Shown here piece by piece: positions 23,351 to 28,310 of a DNA stretch of 28,310 nt. The position numbers were made by a program, and so were the translations under genes. The stretch's first letter is position 1. The number at the start of each line of letters is the position of its first letter. The DNA comes from Saccoglossus kowalevskii (Eukaryota; Hemichordata; Enteropneusta; Harrimaniidae), in NCBI RefSeq assembly GCF_000003605.2, contig NW_003156733.1, positions 132,292-160,601 on the forward strand. Reading direction: 5' to 3'. A model generated the notes under the pieces. That model was given only the letters and a program-made list of their open reading frames with translations. It did not search any database and was not told the DNA's origin.

Positions 23351-24733
23351 TTTAGCGTAATTACCTACCCTAATATATGTACTTATATGTGCAGAGCTAA
23401 AGAAATATCAGAAATATTTTTTGTTTGTTTTTAATCTTCACAAGTTAAAAAATTGTAATGAATTGCACAAATAATGAACATATTTAATTAGAAAGAAACC
23501 AAATGATTCAAGGTTTCTGAAAAATGTTTTATTAATCGGGATATTTACAAATATCAGGTTTAGAGCTCAGTATTGTTAATTCCGCGTCTCATCACTTATA
23601 AAATAAGATCTGGAAGCTGCGTTTTGATCTCCTCCTTGAATTAGTTTCCGAATAACCCAACTTTTCTTTTCTCTCATTTCTTCTTAATTTTCCTGTAGCC
23701 AGCATTTCTTTTCAAAGACAAATTACACCGAATCGCGGGCATACAATAGTTGCTATGGTATTTTATAAGTAGCATTATTGAAAAGCATTGGGGCGAATTT
23801 AGGTGTTATTCCTAATTCTTCTATAGTCTTTATATTCGCCAAGTCTAGGGTAGGTTTCTACATAATCCGCAGAGCGATTGTTTCATCCGTGGAATTAAAA
23901 AAAACACGCATGGCATGTCTCTTTGTGAAATCGTATTAGAATCAAATATTGTGGAATATAACTGTATATTTGTATGTTTCTGACCACACAACACTGATGT
24001 TGCTAATTACTAAAAAAGAAATCATATATGACCAAATCACTGATTATCTTCAGTATATATAGAGAGGCTTACTGAATAAAATACTTTTGAAACATCTTTG
24101 ACTGCCAAACTGAACCGAAATGCTAATGTAATTTCAGAAGTCCTCAATATTACTAGGGTATAAGTGTTATATACTTATTTGCCCGTTTATTTATAACATC
24201 AGATATAATCATCGAATCTAGCTACCTGAGAATGAATATTAATGAGCAACATGAACGAGTTGATGACATACTCAGACAATGATGAATCTATCTGTATCAC
24301 CATCGTATTACATCATTATTTGTTTTTAAAGAAACCTGGAATTCTATTTCTCTGAAAACAAGTGGTACACATTAACGTATTCAATAAGAGCATATGCAGC
24401 GGCACCCATGTCCCTGCAATCCGATTATTATATATTTGATATGTATCCCAAGCGTGTGGGCCAACTACAAGGGACATTCAATTCATTTTGTATCGACGTT
24501 GGCAATTTGTCTCGGCGATACACAGATATTTTTGCATGTAATTATTTACGTATTACTATCAAAGTCAACACATCAACAGTTTCGCGATTGGTTTTGAGGT
24601 TTTGATTACGAGGCTACTTTTCTTTCAAATTTACATGCACACAACTCCTCGCGTCGCCTGTAAATTAATTCGAGACCTGTTTATATATACATGACTAGTT
24701 AATATAATCTGTACAAATTTTGATTTCTTCCAG
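23351..24733 (+). other. Intron 1, 3' end: no gene recognised
   Basis: A+T-rich sequence leading to the exon 2 acceptor. The last 35 nt contain a TTAAT-type branch candidate and a pyrimidine-rich TTTTGATTTCTTCCAG. Overlapping frames at 24394-24605 look like chance. Confidence 0.5.
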
Positions 24734-24837
24734 GGCGACAACTGGCAATGGTCAAATGTTCGACATGAATTCCCATTTTGGTGTTTTGAATCAACTCCTT
24801 TCGACTCACGATTTTCGAATACGGCCACACAACGAAG
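24734..24837 (+). CDS. Exon 2 of a probable anionic Cys-loop ligand-gated ion channel subunit (GABA-A/glycine/GluCl-like)
   Basis: Seen: a 104-nt exon between a strong acceptor (TTTCTTCCAG) and a consensus donor (GAAG|GTGAGT). Joined to exon 1, the first G completes Leu and the frame reads ATTGNGQMFDMNSHFGVLNQ and then LLSTHDFRIRPHNE, leaving one G for the next codon. Known: subunits of anion-selective Cys-loop receptors carry LL..YD.RIRPN..G at the first helix and loop of the extracellular domain. In vertebrate glycine and GABA-A subunit genes an intron falls at that Gly, before a short exon of about 68 nt. Here Tyr is His, and the Asn-Phe after RIRP is His-Asn, so the subunit is divergent. 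The ligand cannot be told: the Cys-loop, binding loops and pore lie downstream, outside the window. The RIRP form favours an anion channel over an acetylcholine receptor. The first exon could be an alternative one. Confidence 0.72.
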
Positions 24838-25653
24838 GTGAGTATGTTTGTTGTGTCTAATTACTCCACTGCCTGTATTTTCCCCTTTAAAATTACCAAT
24901 TTCGTAATGTATATATGTTAATTGTACTCTAGGGGGGGGGAACAGTTCATAATGTAATGCAGGATGAAATCCACAACACATATGCATTACATTCCATTGC
25001 ACGTCTGTCCCGAGTGGCGAAGCGCGTTGCCGTGGTCACAGGTTCGAATTCTGCGTAAAGTGTTGCAATGTGTGTATCTTCGTTTGCCCTAAATTGCATT
25101 ACAGAGATAAGATATCTAAATACTATCAATCATATACCGCAATGGGAAAAATAATCCCCACTTTTCAATTATCGATTATCAATTCAATTTAAAGCTGCAA
25201 TAATACCTGATTTTAAACTACGTAGGACAGAGACAATGTTTCCCTGTTTCCCAGGCTCAGGACGTAAACAGCGCGAAGCTGCACAACACACGAAATGTGT
25301 CTACGTATAAACTATCGTACCCCAAAGACTACCACATTATCTGAACAAACTTATCTCTTTTTGGAGTAAAGCTCTGACTTGAAGGCTATTCATGATATTC
25401 ACTAAATTATTGATCGATTTTAAAATTATCGCATGGATTAGGACAGCTTTTGAAAAATGTCTAATTTATACACATATGACATTCATGGAAGTATGATAAT
25501 CATTAGCAGAACAGCATGACGCTGGTGTTAAAACGAGTGGAAATATTAGATGTTTTCTATATATTCTTAGTTAGCATGTCTTCTTCGGCTATATCGCGTT
25601 AAAGTGGCACAACGATGCAGGAACACAATAATTAATATATCATTCGTTTACAG
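24838..25653 (+). other. Intron 2, 5' part
   Basis: Begins at the exon 2 donor. It contains a 9-nt poly-G run (24932-24940) and the tRNA-like module at 25002-25052. A good acceptor-like TTTCCCTGTTTCCCAG ends at 25254, but the in-phase frame after it stops after about 18 codons and does not match a receptor exon. Confidence 0.5.
25002..25052 (+). mobile_element. tRNA-like promoter module, probable SINE head
   Basis: An A-box-like TCCCGAGTGGCGAAG (25008-25022) and a B-box AGGTTCGAATTC (25040-25051) lie close together. The CCGAGTGG word is typical of Leu/Ser-type tRNAs, but the arms do not fold into a complete tRNA and the A-B spacing is short. It is likely a truncated SINE or tRNA pseudogene. 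The body and tail after 25052 are not clear. Confidence 0.4.
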
Positions 25654-25910
25654 AGTCACCCTCCAGTGGCAGCGGCACAGAGGAAGGGGCGGTCGTACCC
25701 TCGAAAAAAAAAAGTTTGAGGGGCGTCCCCGGCCAAATCAAGCTGAAACGCTTTGAGTCAGCAAAATGTGCCCCTCAAAATGTAAAAAATAGCGTTTCAG
25801 AGGGTTCAGATTTCATTTTTGTCTGGAGGAACATGCCCCTGCGAGGGATGGTGAGCAGATCTCCCCTCATGCAAAATGTGTGCCACCGCTTCTGCCCTCT
25901 AACAGTTACT
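25654..25910 (+). mobile_element. GC-richer insertion in intron 2, possibly a MITE or an exonised repeat
   Basis: Composition changes sharply at CTCCAGTGGCAGCGG (from about 25662): G/C-rich, with repeated words such as GCAAAATGTG (25761 and 25871) and TGCCCCT (25769 and 25834). The opening CAGTGGC is a frequent start of DNA-transposon copies, but no inverted end was located. An acceptor CATTCGTTTACAG ends at 25653, and reading from it in the phase left by exon 2 stays open to a stop at 25950-25952. The peptide (ESPSSGSGTEEGAV and onwards) does not look like the third exon of a Cys-loop receptor. Confidence 0.35.
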
Positions 25911-25952
25911 CGACACATATGTCAATATACACATGTTCAGAAGGTTTGTTAA

Positions 25953-28310
25953 GCATGACTGTACACGTGCCTCGTTTTCTTCCTAGCAGATTAAGCGATA
26001 GAGAATCCCTTGCCCTGCAGTGAAACAAAGCTAATCGACAATGTGTATGCATTCAAGGTGTATCATCACTTATAACATGCTGACATTTTCGCATTTGATT
26101 TGAGAGTTGATGCACTAACGGATTACGTCCCCGGAATTATGTCGTCGCGTAATGCTTTGAGCTAACAATGTCACAAAAGATGTTCGTGTGAGTTCTTCTT
26201 TCGTAATGTGTACGTATTGTCGTTCATAGCAACGACTAGAAGATGAGTTAATAGAAATGCAATTAAGGAGATTTCCCTGGTGCAACATCAATTGTTCCAT
26301 TTCGTTGCAATCTTCTTATTCGGTCGGGGTTAAATGGCCTTGCAATATGAAGCGAATATGGGTTTTCTGCCATCTTACCTCACCGAATCTTTCATAAATA
26401 GCAGTTGTCACCCGGGAATAAATTTAGCTAGATAATACAGCAGTTGGCATGGTCACGAGGTTGAGATACATTGCAAAAGCTAATACGTATGAGGAGCACG
26501 TGCGAACTTGAACATTTCAGATAATCGGTTAAGGTGATGCTGATTTAAACTATTCTGAATTCAGAAAGGACAGAAATTGTTAATTTACATAACCAACCTG
26601 TTTATTCTATTCATTGCATATTGCGTGTTAAAATGACAATTAAAATAATGGAATCAGCGGAGCAATGTTCTATTAAAATTACAAACTAACGTGGTGTGTT
26701 CCACAATAACCACACATTGGAACTAGTAAGCACGTGTGTGATATCTACGCATACACCACCATTGGGGAGAAAACGAAAAAAAAAAACGAACGCGGGAAGT
26801 TCACGCGGCGTCCTCCAAGGACTCATAATGTATCAAAGCCATAACAAATTCATACATGCTAGGACGAACAAAATGGACCACCTGCTGCCTGAAGCACATC
26901 CCTTGGAGTGTGTCGGTAAAATGTCAGTTGTTATTATATACTAGCCGGCATACCACTTAATTTAATATCATTGTCTAACATAGTATAGCATTAACAAGTT
27001 TAGCAATAAAACAAAAACATACTGGATGCTTGATAATTTCCAATCATGTACAGAGTCAATCATTCATCGTAACCGTCACGGTATTGGTTTGACTATGATA
27101 AGCAATCATGTATTTTGTTACCCTGCAAAACGACTACACCATGCCCGCGTCAGTGATGGAATACACTAGTTCATCAGACTGACTTTTCAGAGTACGATAT
27201 GGACACACCTTGATAAACTTTTACTAAACATACACACACACACAGGACACGCGAGCGAGCGAGATTTTTTTTGAGTGATGATGCATGCAGTGATGTGCAA
27301 TTTGCGTGGGGTTTCTCAGTGAAGCAATACTTGGACGTGTATTTACTTTTAATTTAGGGGAAATTTAGTAAAAAGTGTAACCCGGTATTTAATTTGCGGG
27401 TCTGTAATTGGGGAATAGTGCGTAGCTCTATAATAGTTGTGACGAAACCTGACAAGGGTGATTCATGCGCGCAGTGCTAAATATACATTTATATACATTT
27501 CAAGATAAGTTTAAAAGGTTAGACGACGAACACACGATTCATCAAATTTGTATGAGCAATAACCATGTGAAACCAACATTATTAAAAAGTTCATAGCGGT
27601 TTCTAGGTTGTGTTAATCCAGTGATCCAAAAGGGAAGGGAAATATCGATTCTGTCGTAGTCATTTTTTATATGAAATACTGTTTAGCAATCACACGGAAT
27701 AAACATGAATTGACAGTGCCTCGTGGCTGATAGTTTGTTCAAGTCTGCCGATGTCGATCTCTAACCGCTGCATTCTGACAGTCGAAACACATTAATCTCT
27801 TCTGCGAAGTCTGGCTTATGTAATAGATGACGCACGCGGTCACGTTTATAGAAAGCACTCGGAGTTAAAACTGCTGTTAGATAAACAAGAAATCTAGTAT
27901 AGAATCTGGACTTTTCAGAACAGCCAATCAGAAATCGGAATGCCTGCTGTACAATCTCGGCTTTAGGTGAATTCTCCAAAGGTTTTCTTATTCATCCCGA
28001 TGGCTTTGATTACAGTTGCATTGATGCCAAGTTGATAGAAAGCGAGGCTTACCTGTCAAATGTTTAATTGTCATGTATCATTACTTAGCTGATCCACACA
28101 TATCACATCAAAACCTAGTCTAAGCCGGGGGAACTGCCAAGAAAGTGCTTTAGTATATTACATATTTACTACGCCACGGCTACCTCTATGCATTAGTGGT
28201 GTACCGCGTACCTATTGATACCAGAGAAGGGCTATTTGTAAAAAAAAATAGCAGTGTCCAAGTGCTTTACTGAAATATAGTTCATTTAAAGCGGGGAGGG
28301 GGTGGGGGTG
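25953..28310 (+). other. Intron 2 or beyond: no further receptor exon found
   Basis: I searched for a short exon coding the expected PV.V...V.S.......M segment and did not see one. An acceptor-like ATGTACAG ends at 27052 and is followed by about 38 open codons in the receptor phase, but the peptide is unrelated. A short (CA)n run lies at about 27232-27243, and a 72-codon minus frame at 27761-27979 has no recognisable domain. Confidence 0.45.

Noticed and set aside
24631-25002. 123-codon minus-strand frame
   Set aside because: It lies antisense to exon 2 and its splice sites, crosses a poly-G run, and its translation has no recognisable domain. The exon on the plus strand explains the open sequence.
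25239-25320. Strong acceptor TTTCCCTGTTTCCCAG after exon 2 as a possible exon 3
   Set aside because: In the required phase the frame stops after about 18 codons and the peptide lacks the receptor pattern.
27045-27165. Acceptor at 27052 with an open in-phase frame
   Set aside because: The peptide does not resemble any part of a Cys-loop receptor and no donor fits a 68-nt exon.
27761-27979. 72-codon minus-strand frame with balanced composition
   Set aside because: Looks mildly protein-like, but I recognise no family and there is no splice or promoter context.

Overview
The window looks like intron-rich, A+T-rich animal nuclear DNA. Intergenic and intronic sequence dominates, there are no bacterial-style genes, splice sites are canonical, and the repeats are animal types (tRNA-derived SINEs, a LINE 3' end, a TTAA-flanked inverted-repeat transposon, an LTR-like pair). 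CpG is not globally depleted, and the repeat style would suit a marine invertebrate, possibly a mollusc or other lophotrochozoan. That taxonomic guess is inference only.

The one gene I can support is on the + strand, and only its first two coding exons are visible. Exon 1 (1318-1376) has an ideal start context and encodes a signal peptide, ending at an ATT|GTAAGT donor. Exon 2 (24734-24837) has a pyrimidine-rich acceptor and an AAG|GTGAGT donor. The phases fit, and the joined frame reads signal peptide, short linker, then LLSTHDFRIRPHNE(G). This resembles the N-terminus of an anion-type Cys-loop ligand-gated channel subunit (GABA-A / glycine / GluCl-like), whose hallmark is LL..YD.RIRPN..G. 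The proposed intron 1 is 23,357 nt and fills most of the window. The conserved short third exon of this family was not found in the 3.5 kb after exon 2, so the gene very probably runs off the right edge.

Layout: 1-900 is upstream DNA with no call. About 900-1317 is a presumed promoter and 5' UTR, followed by exon 1. Intron 1 carries a LINE 3' remnant (3712-3830), a poly-A tract (5215-5237), a 1.1-kb TTAA-flanked inverted-repeat transposon (5833-6938), a degenerate tandem and inverted repeat (7855-8035), an unexplained 88-codon ORF (11123-11386), a possible minus-strand SINE relic (about 15780-15885), a clear tRNA-derived SINE (about 16085-16285), an LTR-like non-autonomous element with about 200-bp direct repeats (about 17050-18943), an 18-bp GC-rich minisatellite (19282-19418), an (AT)21 microsatellite (21366-21408) and a stretch dense in homeodomain-like sites (22084-23350). 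Exon 2 follows. Intron 2 contains a second tRNA-like promoter module (25002-25052) and a GC-richer insertion (25654-25910) with an in-phase splice acceptor.

Most short open frames in the window are chance frames in A+T-rich DNA or lie inside repeats. I found no rRNA, functional tRNA, CRISPR array, operon or prokaryotic feature.
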